Source: Alphaproteobacteria bacterium (GTDB taxonomy: Bacteria > Myxococcota_A > UBA796 > GCA-2862545). From it: a DNA stretch of 64,000 bases. Positions 43,925-52,956 of this stretch are shown piece by piece; the first letter of the stretch is position 1, and every line of letters starts with the position of its first letter. The translations under genes and the position numbers were made by a program. The notes beneath the pieces were generated by a model that saw only the letters and a program-made list of their open reading frames with translations, ran no database searches and was not told the DNA's origin. The stretch spans positions 210,299 through 274,298 of the forward strand of contig JACKEP010000007.1 of the NCBI GenBank assembly GCA_020632915.1. The letters are read 5' to 3'.

Positions 43925-44269
43925 ATGACCACCGCACCCGACCTCGACGCCACCCTGCACGCCCTCGCGAACCCCACGCGCCGCGCCGTGGTGGAGCGGC
44001 TCGGGCGGGGTCCGGCCACCGTCAGCGAGCTCGCGGCGCCCTTCGACATGGCCCTGCCGTCGTTCGTCCAGCACCTCCAGGTGCTCGAGCGCTGCGGGCT
44101 GGTGGTGTCGGAGAAGCATGGCCGGATCCGTGTCGTGAGCCTGCGGCCCGAGCGCCTCGATGGCGCGGCCGACTGGTTCACGCGACAGCGCGCGCAGTGG
44201 AGCGCTCGCCTCGACCGCCTCGAAGCCTACGTCGCCACCCTGGAGTCTCCCGATGACGAACCCGCCTGA
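43925..44269 (+). CDS. ArsR-family regulator
   Basis: A 114-residue winged-helix regulator: LHALANPTRRAVVERLGRGP, ATVSELAAPFDMALPSFVQH (recognition helix), LQVLERCGLVVSEKHGRIRV. It lacks the metal-binding CxC of classic ArsR, so it belongs with the SdpR-like members that pair with AHSA1 proteins. It has a perfect palindromic operator just upstream and overlaps the AHSA1 gene by 17 bp. Confidence 0.87.
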   Translation: MTTAPDLDATLHALANPTRRAVVERLGRGPATVSELAAPFDMALPSFVQHLQVLERCGLVVSEKHGRIRVVSLRPERLDGAADWFTRQRAQWSARLDRLEAYVATLESPDDEPA

Positions 44270-45164
44270 CGTCCCTGCCGTCAACGACCGCAGCCTCGTG
44301 TTGACCCGCATCCTGCCCGCACGCCCCGAGACGGTGTTCAAGGCCTGGACCGACCCCGCCCACGTCAGCCAGTGGTGGGGACCCACCGGGTTCACCACCA
44401 CCACCCACAGCATGGACCTGCGGCCAGGCGGGCTCTGGCGGTTCACGATGCATGGCCCGGACGGCGTGGACTACGCCAACCTCGTGGAGTTCGTCGAGGT
44501 CGAGGCGCCCCACCGCCTCGCCTACCGCCACCGCGGCGCCGGCGACACCGAGCCCATCGCCTTCCACGCCACGATCACCTTCGGGCGCCTGGGCGACCAG
44601 ACGCTGCTCACGATGCGGATGGTCTTCGCCACCCCCGAGGAGCTCCTGTTCGTCGTGGACACCTACGGCGCCGAGCAGGGCCAGGTCGACACGCTCACGC
44701 GCTTCCTCGCCTACCTCTCCGCCTTGCCGGCCGAGCCCCGCTCCGACCGTGAGCTCGTCGCCTCACGGGTGCTCACGGCACCGGTGTCCGACGTCTGGGC
44801 AGCGTTCGCCGACCCGGACACGCTCGCGCGGTGGTGGGGCCCCGCCGGGTTCACCAACACCTTCCACACGTTCGACTTCGCGGAAGGCGCGTCGTGGTCG
44901 TTCACGATGCACGGGCCGGACGGGGTCGACTACGACAACACCTGGCGCTTCGAGCAGATCGTGCCCGGGCGGCGCGTGATCCTCGAGCACACCGTCGGCC
45001 ACGCGCTCACCGTGGAGTGGCAGCTCCACCCGGTGCCCCAGGGCACGCGGGTGGCGTTGCACACCGTGTTCCCGTCGGCCGAGGAGTGCGCGCAGTTCGC
45101 CACGCTCATCGGCAACAAGAACCACGAGAACCTGGAGCGGCTCGCGGCGGTGCTCGGGGCGTGA
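44253..45164 (+). CDS. Tandem AHSA1/SRPBCC-domain protein
   Basis: A 303-residue protein with two AHSA1 (SRPBCC) domains, one per half, each with a hydrophobic ligand-binding groove. Both contain a near-identical core, FTMHGPDGVDYANLVEF in the first and FTMHGPDGVDYDNTWRF in the second, and the openings RILPARPETVFKAWTDPAHV and RVLTAPVSDVWAAFADPDTL. It probably arose by duplication and fusion. In ArsR pairs these usually bind a hydrophobic ligand or assist the regulator. It overlaps the ArsR gene by 17 bp. Confidence 0.86.
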   Translation: MTNPPDVPAVNDRSLVLTRILPARPETVFKAWTDPAHVSQWWGPTGFTTTTHSMDLRPGGLWRFTMHGPDGVDYANLVEFVEVEAPHRLAYRHRGAGDTEPIAFHATITFGRLGDQTLLTMRMVFATPEELLFVVDTYGAEQGQVDTLTRFLAYLSALPAEPRSDRELVASRVLTAPVSDVWAAFADPDTLARWWGPAGFTNTFHTFDFAEGASWSFTMHGPDGVDYDNTWRFEQIVPGRRVILEHTVGHALTVEWQLHPVPQGTRVALHTVFPSAEECAQFATLIGNKNHENLERLAAVLGA

Positions 45165-45173
45165 GCCCCGTCG

Positions 45174-46412
45174 CTACCACGTGAACCGCACCGCCCAGTC
45201 GCGCGTGGTCGGCGCGCCGAACGGCTCGGCCGTCCACCGCACGCAGCCGTCGCCGAACGTGATGCTCGTGCCGCGCACCTGGTAGTCGAGGTCGGTGTAG
45301 TCGCTGCCGCCCGCGAGGGTGTTGAAGGCACGCAGGTGCGGGTAGGTGATCAGGCTCGGTGGGAAGCCGTACACCATGCCGTCGGTGTCGGGGTAGCCGC
45401 CTGAGCTGAACGAGGTGTGCTGGATCGACAGGGCAGGGACGCCCCGGTTGTCGAACAGGACCAGGTTGACCTGTGCGAGGATGTCCCGGTACCGCGTGCT
45501 CACGCCGCCCGAGTAGGTCAGGTAGTGCACCATCCAGTCGGAGGACGCGCCGCCGCACACGCCACCGGGGCAGCTTCGCTGCTGGATGATCGCCGTGTCG
45601 AGCACCACCCGGGAGCGGCCCGCCAGGTAGGCCATCGCCTCGGCCTCCGTCCATGGCGTGCCCAGGCAGCTGCCGGCGTTGAACGGGTCGTTGGACGGGC
45701 AGCCCTCGTCGACCATGCCGTCGCAGTTGTCGTCGACCACCCCGTCGCAGAGCTCGGTGGCGCCGGGCAGCACCAGGGGATCGTCGTCGCCGCAGTCGTC
45801 GCCGGGGGTGTCGACGTAGCCGGCCGGCAGCGTGCCGTCGGTGCACAGGGCGTAGGCCACGCCGTCGGCGGCGACGCCGTCGCCGTCCGCGTCGACGTAG
45901 CCCGTGAGCCACACCGAGACGGTGGGGTCGAGGTCGTCGCAGTCGTCGGCCGTGGCGACGCCGTCGAAGTCCTCGTCCTGGAGCAGCAGCGTGACCGTCT
46001 CGGACAGGCCCGAGAGCTGCTGACCGGCGTGGTAGACGCCGGCCTGGAAGGTGACCTCACGGGCCACCGCCGGCGGCGTGCTGATGTGGAACGACACCTC
46101 GCCGTCGGCGTCGGCGAGGCCGAAGCCCAGCGTGTAGACCCGCGGCGCGAGGTCGAGGCAGCCGCCGTCGAGTGGGGCACAGGGGCCGTGGTCGGTGCGC
46201 ACGCCCGCGAGCGAGCCGAACAGGTAGGTGCGCGTCCACCGGGGCATGCCGCCCACGACGACGTCGAACGGCTGGCCCGGCTGGAACGACGACGTGTCGA
46301 GCGTGGGGAACAGCGTGGGGGGCGGCGCCTGCGTGGCGGCCGAACCCGTCGCGGACGGGTCGTCGCAGCCGGCGGCGAGCAGCGAGGACAGCAGGATCGG
46401 GAACGCGCGCAT
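45174..46412 (-). CDS. Lipoprotein with shared module and MopE metal-binding motif
   Basis: A 412-residue lipoprotein (lipobox LLAAGC). It carries the shared module after the signal (45977-46301, core CAPLDGGCLDLAP). Two MopE-type DCDD metal-binding segments follow (ADDCDDLDPTVSVWLTGYVD and GDDCGDDDPLVLPGATELCD). The C-terminal 170 residues are of unknown fold. An agglomerated Cys-rich stretch (CPGGVCGG) may hold a disulfide. TACCCT at 46438-46443 may be its promoter. Convergent with the AHSA1 gene nine bases away. Confidence 0.72.
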   Translation of the reverse strand: MRAFPILLSSLLAAGCDDPSATGSAATQAPPPTLFPTLDTSSFQPGQPFDVVVGGMPRWTRTYLFGSLAGVRTDHGPCAPLDGGCLDLAPRVYTLGFGLADADGEVSFHISTPPAVAREVTFQAGVYHAGQQLSGLSETVTLLLQDEDFDGVATADDCDDLDPTVSVWLTGYVDADGDGVAADGVAYALCTDGTLPAGYVDTPGDDCGDDDPLVLPGATELCDGVVDDNCDGMVDEGCPSNDPFNAGSCLGTPWTEAEAMAYLAGRSRVVLDTAIIQQRSCPGGVCGGASSDWMVHYLTYSGGVSTRYRDILAQVNLVLFDNRGVPALSIQHTSFSSGGYPDTDGMVYGFPPSLITYPHLRAFNTLAGGSDYTDLDYQVRGTSITFGDGCVRWTAEPFGAPTTRDWAVRFTW

Positions 46413-46579
46413 CGGGACTCCGGGACGGCGGCAGCGCAGGGTAGCGGGCCCCGCGCCCCCCGTCATCGGGCGCGAACGGGTCGCGCTTCAGGTCGCCGAA
46501 AAACCTGCGTCACAGATTCGGAGGGGGTCCACCAACCCGGCGTCGACGATCCCGTCGCACACCCTGCTGGAGTCCCGCC

Positions 46580-47359
46580 ATGCGTTCGATCTTCCTGTCC
46601 GCCACGTTCCTCGCCGTCCTGCCCGTCACCGCCCTGGCCGCCGCGCCGTTCGGCGACCACCTGGGCTGGGCCATCGAGCTGGCCGACAACGTGCTCCCCA
46701 ACGACAACGTCTACGGCCCCGATCCGGAGGTGGCCTACGCCGGCATCGACGGCACGACCTACACGGCGCGCACCCAGTGCGCGAGCTTCCTCACGAAGAT
46801 GATGGAGCGGGCCTACGACCTCGACTACCACGCCTGGATGAAGTGCGACTCGCCGAACGCGCGAACGTACTACGAGCACATCGAGGCCGAGGACCGCTTC
46901 GACATCCTGGACAACGTCCACGATCTGCAAGCGGGCGACATCTTCGCCACCATGCGGCTGAACTGCTCGAACGTGTCGTGCGGCGTGGTCGAGGCGTCAT
47001 GCCCCGTGAGCGGCCACATGGCGGTGCTCACGGGGGCTCCGGTGAAGATGCGCGTGCCCAAGGCGCCCTACCAGACGGGCCTCGACCAGTACGAGCTGTA
47101 CGTCGTCGACAGCACGTCCGACGTCCACGGCACGTCCGACTCGCGCCACCCGAACAACGGCGGCAACGGCCACGGCGTCGGCTACGGCACGATGCGCGTG
47201 TACGCGATGTCGGACGGCACCATCGTGGGCTACACGTGGTCGACCTTGACCGGGTCGACCTACTACGACGCCTCGACCCGTCCGGTGCTGTTCGCCCGCT
47301 ACAACCCGCGCTCCGGCGACGACGCCGTGTGGAACGGCGGCGGCTGGCTGAACTTCTGA
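46580..47359 (+). CDS. Secreted papain-like (NlpC/CHAP-type) hydrolase candidate
   Basis: A 259-residue protein with a signal peptide (VLPVTALAAAP). The pattern TARTQCASFLTKMMERAY with Cys67, LQAGDIFATM with Asp120, and VSGHMAVLTG with His146 fits a papain-like NlpC/P60 or CHAP hydrolase in order and spacing. Several extra Cys (CSNVSCGVVEASC) lie between, possibly disulfides. The substrate could be peptidoglycan or a peptide. The start has GGAG ten bases upstream. It is convergent with the ECF sigma gene. Confidence 0.55.
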   Translation: MRSIFLSATFLAVLPVTALAAAPFGDHLGWAIELADNVLPNDNVYGPDPEVAYAGIDGTTYTARTQCASFLTKMMERAYDLDYHAWMKCDSPNARTYYEHIEAEDRFDILDNVHDLQAGDIFATMRLNCSNVSCGVVEASCPVSGHMAVLTGAPVKMRVPKAPYQTGLDQYELYVVDSTSDVHGTSDSRHPNNGGNGHGVGYGTMRVYAMSDGTIVGYTWSTLTGSTYYDASTRPVLFARYNPRSGDDAVWNGGGWLNF

Positions 47360-47374
47360 GTGCAACGGGCCGGG

Positions 47375-47974
47375 CTACGGGGCGCCCAACGCGTCCCGCA
47401 GCTTGAGCTTGACCCGCTCGAAGCGCTTGCGAAGCCGCGCCGCCTCCTTGTCGCGGGAGGCGGCGTCACGCGCGCCGTCGTCGTCGAGCACGTCGACGAT
47501 CTGCTTCCAGTCCATCCGCTCGCCGATGCGCAGCATGACGAGCAAGCGGTCTTCGGCAGGCAGGGTCTCGCAGAGCTCCTCGAACCGGGAGCGGGCCTCC
47601 GTGCGGCGCCAGGCCGGCGTGGCCGTGCGCGTCCAGTGGTCGGCGAGCAGCCCGCGCTCCTGGGCGGTGTCGAGGCGCTGCTCCTTGCGGTGGTGCGGCG
47701 TGCGCAGGCGCCACGTGATCGTGCGCCGGGCGAGCACGTAGGCCCACGTGTAGACGCTGCTGCGGCCCTGGAACCGGGGCAGGCTGCGCCAGAGCTCGAC
47801 GCTGAAGCGCTGGTAGAGGTCGTCGACGAGCCCTTCGTCGTGGAACACACCGCGCATCATCCGGAAGATGCCCGGGCCGTGGGTCTCCAGCACCAGGACG
47901 GTGGCCGCGTCGGCACGCCCCTCACGGATCAGGTCGAGGACCTTTGCGTCGATGGTGGCGGCCTCGTCGGACAT
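47375..47974 (-). CDS. ECF-type RNA polymerase sigma factor
   Basis: A 199-residue sigma-70-family protein without a C-terminal extension. Region 2 is MMRGVFHDEGLVDDLYQRFS followed by RFQGRSSVYTWAYVLARRTI. Region 4 is LPAEDRLLVMLRIGERMDWK. No anti-sigma gene is adjacent; the kinase-ATPase upstream on the same strand may take that place. A GCGTAG-N6-CTACGC dyad lies at 48016-48033, in the 76-bp gap between them. Confidence 0.84.
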   Translation of the reverse strand: MSDEAATIDAKVLDLIREGRADAATVLVLETHGPGIFRMMRGVFHDEGLVDDLYQRFSVELWRSLPRFQGRSSVYTWAYVLARRTITWRLRTPHHRKEQRLDTAQERGLLADHWTRTATPAWRRTEARSRFEELCETLPAEDRLLVMLRIGERMDWKQIVDVLDDDGARDAASRDKEAARLRKRFERVKLKLRDALGAP

Positions 47975-48015
47975 CGCGCTCCCACGGTGGCACCCCAGGG
48001 GCCCGTCGTGTCGTC

Positions 48016-48033
48016 GCGTAGCGCCAACTACGC
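48016..48033. promoter_or_regulatory. Dyad GCGTAG-N6-CTACGC before ECF gene
   Basis: Perfect 6-bp arms, about 40 bp before the ECF start codon on the minus strand. It could be an operator or a terminator for the kinase; no U-tract follows. Confidence 0.4.
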
Positions 48034-48050
48034 CCCACGGCCAGGGCGGC

Positions 48051-51000
48051 TCACAGCCCCAGGCGCGCCCGCGCCGCCACGATCAACGCCACGTCGCCGT
48101 GCAGTGCCTTGGCAAGGGCCCGCGCGTGCCCGTCGTCGAGCAGCGCGCGTCCGGCGGCGTCTCCGGTGGCGACCCGCCACGCGCCCGCCGCAGCGTCGAA
48201 CAGGGGCGCCTTGGCCCGGTTGAGCGGCGCCACCACCGTGCCCTCCGCGAGGCGATGATCGAGGCGACGGCGCAGGTCGGGCGGCACACGGGAGGGGCCG
48301 GCCAGCGCGCCCGCGAGCAGCGCGTAGGCGTCGGGGTTGCACACCATCGAGGCGAAACCCGACGACGCCCAGCGCTCCGCCCACGTGAGCGCATCCGGCA
48401 ACGCGGCGGCCGGGTCGCCCAGGAACACGTCGGCGATGGCGCCATACGCCCGCAGCTGCAGGGCGAGCATGTAGCTGCCGGTGGTCTCCAGGAACGGCGC
48501 GACCGACGCCTCGGTGCGCACCTGCTCGAAGCGCAGCGACGCCAGCGCCGCGGCGGCGGCGGCCACGTAGGACATCTCGTGCACGCGGGTGTAGCCGTAG
48601 CGGGCACCGAGGCGCCGCATCTCGGCGGCGACGGCGGCGCCCTCGTCCCCACGACCCAGCGCCGACAGCACGATGACGTGGATCGCCGCCGCCGTCATCA
48701 CCCGCAGCGGCTCCACCACACGCTGGGCGACCTGCCACCCCGCCTCGCTGTGGGGGAGCGCATCCGCAGGGCGGCCCGACATCAGGCGCACGGCCGCCAC
48801 GCAGCTCTTCGCCGTCATCTCCGCGACGGGATCACCGCAGCCCTCGGTGGCCGTGACCGCCCGTGCCGCCAGCTGCTCCGCCAGGTCGATGCGTCCGGAC
48901 TGCGCCATCGCGAACGCACACAGCCCCAGCGACTGGGCCGCACCGGAGGTGGCCCCGAGCCCCAGCGACAGCCGCGCGGCCTCGCAGAAGTAGTACTGGG
49001 TGGCGTCGGCGCGGTGGTAGTACGAGACCTCGGCGAGGTTGCGGTAGGTGTGGACGAGCACCTCGGCCTGTGGGCGCGACCCCCGGGGCAGGGCCGCCGG
49101 AGCGTCGGGTTCGGTGACCGCGCGCTCCAGCGCGGCGATGGCCCGGGCGCCTGCGTCGGCGCCCTCCGGCGGGACGCCACCCAGGGTGGGCAACAGCGCC
49201 TCCAGCGGCTCCATCGCCCGCGTCAGGCGCGACGCCCGGTACTCCATCTCCGCGAGCCGTCCGAGCAGCAGGATGCGCAGGTCGCCGTCGTCGGGGCCGA
49301 GCCCGGCCAGCGCTGCGCGGTAGGCGACACCGGCCGCGTCGTAGCGACCGCTGAACAGCAGGGCGTCGCCCTGCCGGCGGTAGACATCGACACCGGGGTC
49401 GATGCGCTCCTGCCGCGCCGCATCCACCGCGAGCGCGTACAGGTCGGCGCTCGCGACAAAGGCGTGCGCATCGAGCGCCGCGCGGGCCGCCCGCGTGCCC
49501 CAACGCCACGCGACGCGACCGTCTCCGCTGGCGGCGGCGTGCGTCGCGATGCGCGCAGCGGCTGCGTCGTCCTCGCCGTGCAGCCGTACCAGCCCCTCCC
49601 ACGCACGCCGGTGGAGCGCGCGCGCGGCGCCCCCGAGCCCGGCCACGAGGGCCTCCCGCACGGCGTCGTGGACGAACTGGTAGGTGTCGGAGCTGCCCGG
49701 GCGCTGCCCGATGACACCGCCGCGCTCGGCCTCGTCGAGCGGATCGAGCAGGTCGATCGGCGCGACCTGGAGACACGCGGCGAGCTCGGCCACGCTGATC
49801 TCGGCCCCGAGCACGGCCCCCTGCGCGAGGAGCTCCTTGGCCACGGCCGACAACCGGGCCACGCGCTCACCCACCACCTGCTGCACCGTGCGGGGCAGGC
49901 TCCCGGTGTCGAGCGGCCCGTCGCCGTGCAGGGCACCCCGGGCGAGCAGCAGGTGGAGCGTCTGGATGAGCAGCAGCGGCGTGGCGGCGTCGTCGTGCAG
50001 CGTGTCGGCCAGGGATGCGCCCCGCCCCTCGTCCATCAGCAGCGCGGTGACCAGGCGCGCCGTCGCAGCGCGGTCGAGCGGCCCGAGCACGCAGCGCTCG
50101 GCGTGGCCCGCTTCGGTGAGGCGCGCGAGCAGCTCGTCCGCCGGGCTGCCTGACGCCGGCGGCCGTGTGGTGAGCACCAGCGCACCGCGCGTGGGCTGCG
50201 CAGCGAGCGCCTGCGCGAAGCCGAGCAGCAGCTCCAGCGAAGCCTCGTCACAGGCATGGAGGTCTTCGACCACCACCAGGAGCGGGTGGTCGTGGGTGGC
50301 CTCCAGCAGCGCGTCGACCTGGCGGCGCTGGAACGCGCGCTGGGCGGTGACGGCGTGCACGCGACGGTCGTCGGTGGCCGGCTCGAAGGTGGCGCCGGTC
50401 ACCACCCGGTCGAGCACCACCGTGGCGGCCGTCGCCCCATCGACCGTGCCCAGCAGCGCGTCGGGCGACCCACCGCCCGCGTCCCACGCGCGCAGGTGCC
50501 CGAGCACGCCGGACAGCGCGGCGAACGGCCGGTCATGGCCTGCCCGGCCCCGACCGTGGAGCACCGTGGCGGGCGGTGCAGCGCGCAGCAGGGCAGCCAG
50601 CAGCCGGCTCTTGCCCATCCCGGCCTCGCCCGACACCACCAGCACAGCCGCCCCGTCGGGCGCGTCGGCGAGCAGGCGGTGATCCAGCCAATCGCGCGCG
50701 TGCGCCAGCGCGTCGTCGCGTCCGATCAGCGGCGGCGCGGCGAGGTAGCTCGCCCCGCGCAGTGGTCGGCGGTCGGGTCTCGGTGGCACCACGGCAGCCA
50801 GCACGTCGTAGACCTCCGCGGCATGGCGCGGTCGATCGCCGGGGTCGTGGGCGAGCATGCGCTGCACGAGCGTCCACACGGCGTCGGGCATGTCCACGGG
50901 CCGGACGGGCGAGAGCTCCTGGTGACGTCGGGGCCAGTCCCGGCTGTCGAGGGGGCCGAGCGGGTGGGTGCCGGTGCAGGCTTCGAGCAGGATCAGCGCC

Positions 51001-51689
51001 AGCGCGTACAGATCGCCGCGCGGGTCGAAGCGCCCCTCCGTCAGGGCCTCGGGCGGCATGTAGGCCGGCGTGCCGGTCACCCCGCGCAGCGCGGGGTCCT
51101 CTCCGAGCTCGCTGAACCGTGCGATGCCGAAGTCGGCGAGCTTGGCGGTGAGCGGGCCGCCCGGCACCTCCGGCGGCCCCAGCAGGATGTTGTCGGGCTT
51201 GAGATCGCGGTGGACGACGTGCTCGGCGTGCGCGTGATCGAGACCGGCGAGCACCTCCAGCACCACGTGCGCCGCTGTCTCGAACGGGAGCGGACCGTCG
51301 GCGATCCGACCGCGCAACGACCCGTCGAGCAGCTCCATGCTGAACGCCCACGAGCGGTCGCCCTCGAACAGGTCCCACGTGCGCACCACGTTGGGGTGAT
51401 CGAGCCGGCGCCCGGCGCGGTACTCCCGCTTGATGCGGGCGAGCTGCTCGGGCGTGAGCCCGGCCGTCGGCAGGATCTTGAGCGCGCAGGCACGGGACGA
51501 GGTGCGATCCCAGGCCTCGTGCACCACGCCGAAGCCGCCGCGCCCGAGCTGGGGTCCGAGCTCGAACCGCACCGCGGCGTCGGCCGGGAGCTCGGGCGCG
51601 CCGTCGTCGGCCCCGAGGCGCGCGTCCAGCCCGTGCAGGAGCCCCTCCAGGTCCTGCTCGAAGCTGTCGAGGCTGTCCTTGGGCGTCAT
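48051..51689 (-). CDS. Ser/Thr protein kinase fused to AAA-type ATPase and helical repeats
   Basis: A 1,212-residue protein. Kinase: GRGGFGVV loop (49-56), Lys71, HRD loop VVHRDLKPDN with Asp162 and Asn167, DFG (187-189), and GTPAYMPPEAL. Next comes an AAA-type ATPase with Walker A GEAGMGKS (354-361) and Walker B LLVVVEDLHACDE (470-482). The last 600 residues are TPR-like helical repeats, such as DGRVAWRWGTRAARAALDAH. The architecture is that of signal-transduction ATPases with kinase domains common in Myxococcota. Six bases separate it from the upstream hydrolase gene. Confidence 0.87.
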   Translation of the reverse strand: MTPKDSLDSFEQDLEGLLHGLDARLGADDGAPELPADAAVRFELGPQLGRGGFGVVHEAWDRTSSRACALKILPTAGLTPEQLARIKREYRAGRRLDHPNVVRTWDLFEGDRSWAFSMELLDGSLRGRIADGPLPFETAAHVVLEVLAGLDHAHAEHVVHRDLKPDNILLGPPEVPGGPLTAKLADFGIARFSELGEDPALRGVTGTPAYMPPEALTEGRFDPRGDLYALALILLEACTGTHPLGPLDSRDWPRRHQELSPVRPVDMPDAVWTLVQRMLAHDPGDRPRHAAEVYDVLAAVVPPRPDRRPLRGASYLAAPPLIGRDDALAHARDWLDHRLLADAPDGAAVLVVSGEAGMGKSRLLAALLRAAPPATVLHGRGRAGHDRPFAALSGVLGHLRAWDAGGGSPDALLGTVDGATAATVVLDRVVTGATFEPATDDRRVHAVTAQRAFQRRQVDALLEATHDHPLLVVVEDLHACDEASLELLLGFAQALAAQPTRGALVLTTRPPASGSPADELLARLTEAGHAERCVLGPLDRAATARLVTALLMDEGRGASLADTLHDDAATPLLLIQTLHLLLARGALHGDGPLDTGSLPRTVQQVVGERVARLSAVAKELLAQGAVLGAEISVAELAACLQVAPIDLLDPLDEAERGGVIGQRPGSSDTYQFVHDAVREALVAGLGGAARALHRRAWEGLVRLHGEDDAAAARIATHAAASGDGRVAWRWGTRAARAALDAHAFVASADLYALAVDAARQERIDPGVDVYRRQGDALLFSGRYDAAGVAYRAALAGLGPDDGDLRILLLGRLAEMEYRASRLTRAMEPLEALLPTLGGVPPEGADAGARAIAALERAVTEPDAPAALPRGSRPQAEVLVHTYRNLAEVSYYHRADATQYYFCEAARLSLGLGATSGAAQSLGLCAFAMAQSGRIDLAEQLAARAVTATEGCGDPVAEMTAKSCVAAVRLMSGRPADALPHSEAGWQVAQRVVEPLRVMTAAAIHVIVLSALGRGDEGAAVAAEMRRLGARYGYTRVHEMSYVAAAAAALASLRFEQVRTEASVAPFLETTGSYMLALQLRAYGAIADVFLGDPAAALPDALTWAERWASSGFASMVCNPDAYALLAGALAGPSRVPPDLRRRLDHRLAEGTVVAPLNRAKAPLFDAAAGAWRVATGDAAGRALLDDGHARALAKALHGDVALIVAARARLGL

Positions 51690-51695
51690 GCCGGC

Positions 51696-52475
51696 TCAGA
51701 GGCCGTGGCGGCCGAGGAAGTGGGCGACCATGGCCGCGACCTGGGCCGGGCTCTCGAGGTGGGGGTAGTGCGCCGTGCCGACCACCTTGCCCACCCAAGC
51801 GTCGGGTCGGGCGGCCGCCAGCCGATCGAGGTCGGTGATGTGGGATCCCGCGTCGATGTGCAGCAGCGGAACGTCGGGGTGGGCCGTGAGCACGTCGGTG
51901 GCGTCGTGGGTGACCACGCCCTCCAGGAGGGGCTCCATCACGTGGTCGGGCACGGTGCACAGCAGCGCCAGGCGCGCGTCGAAGGCGTCGCCGTCGTCCG
52001 GCCAGCCGACGACGGTCGCCATGAACTCGCGGTAGAACGCCGGGCCGTTGCCCGCGGCGTAGGCGTCGATGAGCTGCTGCATGCCGGCGGACATGCCGTC
52101 GGTGATCAGCAGCGGCGAATCGAGGCTCACCACGCCAGCAACGTCGAGCACGCCCCGCGCCAGCAGCGCGATCGCCACCGGTCCGCCCAGGCTGTGCCCC
52201 ACCACCACGACGCGGCTCACGCCGGCGTGCCGGCACACCGCCTCGGCGTCGGCGGCCAGCGTGTGGGGGTCGTAGGGACCCACCGGCTTGTCGCTGTCGC
52301 CGTGGCCGCGCTGGTCGACGCACACGAGCACCCGGTCGTCGCCCAGCAGGCCGGCGAGCGGCGCGAAGTCGCTCCCGCGGCAGCCCCCGCCGTGCAGGCA
52401 CAGCAGCGCCGTGCGGCCGGGGTGACCGTGGAGCTCGTAGGCCAGGGAGACACCGTCCGTCACGACCCTCGGCAT
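51696..52475 (-). CDS. Alpha/beta hydrolase
   Basis: A 259-residue protein: oxyanion HGGGCRGSDF, DQRGHGDSDKP, nucleophile GHSLGG (Ser95), and the C-terminal His in VGTAHYPHLESP. The fold is that of esterases, epoxide hydrolases and peroxidases; the substrate is unknown. ATG at 52475 is chosen since AGGAG is ten bases upstream. The longer GTG at 52484 has AGGAG only one base upstream. It is first in a cluster with the kinase and sigma genes. Confidence 0.84.
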   Translation of the reverse strand: MPRVVTDGVSLAYELHGHPGRTALLCLHGGGCRGSDFAPLAGLLGDDRVLVCVDQRGHGDSDKPVGPYDPHTLAADAEAVCRHAGVSRVVVVGHSLGGPVAIALLARGVLDVAGVVSLDSPLLITDGMSAGMQQLIDAYAAGNGPAFYREFMATVVGWPDDGDAFDARLALLCTVPDHVMEPLLEGVVTHDATDVLTAHPDVPLLHIDAGSHITDLDRLAAARPDAWVGKVVGTAHYPHLESPAQVAAMVAHFLGRHGL

Positions 52476-52497
52476 CGCGTCCACGCTCCTGGGGAGG

Positions 52498-52956
52498 CCG
52501 GCGCGTCAGGTCGTGGTGGACCGGGCGGACCGCAACGCGCACCCTAGCCGCACCGCGGGGCCCTGAGAACCCCACGGTGACGGGATCTGCGAGGTGTCGT
52601 CGAGATGCGAGGGTCGCCGCGCGCCTCAGGGGCGTACCGACGTGTCACGAAACGGTACGCGCACGCCCCGTTCGTCGCGCGTCGGGCGCGGGCGCGCAGG
52701 TCGGGTCACAGGCACTGCCCGTCGTCGTCCGGACCGGCGCCCGGCCGGGCGGCCCGTTCGCGTCCGACGCCTGCGCGCCACACCGGGTCCCCGCGTCTGT
52801 CCGCCCGCGCCACTGCGGCGGATGCGAGGGCACGGACGCGGTACCGGCGGTGACGCCGATCGCGAACGCAGGCGTTCGCTTCCGGCACCGGAAAATCCTT
52901 CTCGGCGCGGCTGTGCGCGCCCCGCTCCAGTACCCTGGGCGGCCCGGAGGGAACCG
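52498..52956. other. 459-bp gap between divergent genes
   Basis: No gene is supported. It contains an imperfect dyad GCGTACC (52632-52638) and GGTACGC (52654-52660), with CGTG-T-CACG inside. TACCCT (52931-52936) and GGAGG (52946-52950) precede the giant gene at 52957. Confidence 0.4.

Noticed and set aside
52643..52676. Possible second ECF41 promoter, TGTCACG ... CGTC
   Set aside because: The spacer is 23 bp instead of 16, and the genes nearby have no ECF41 context.
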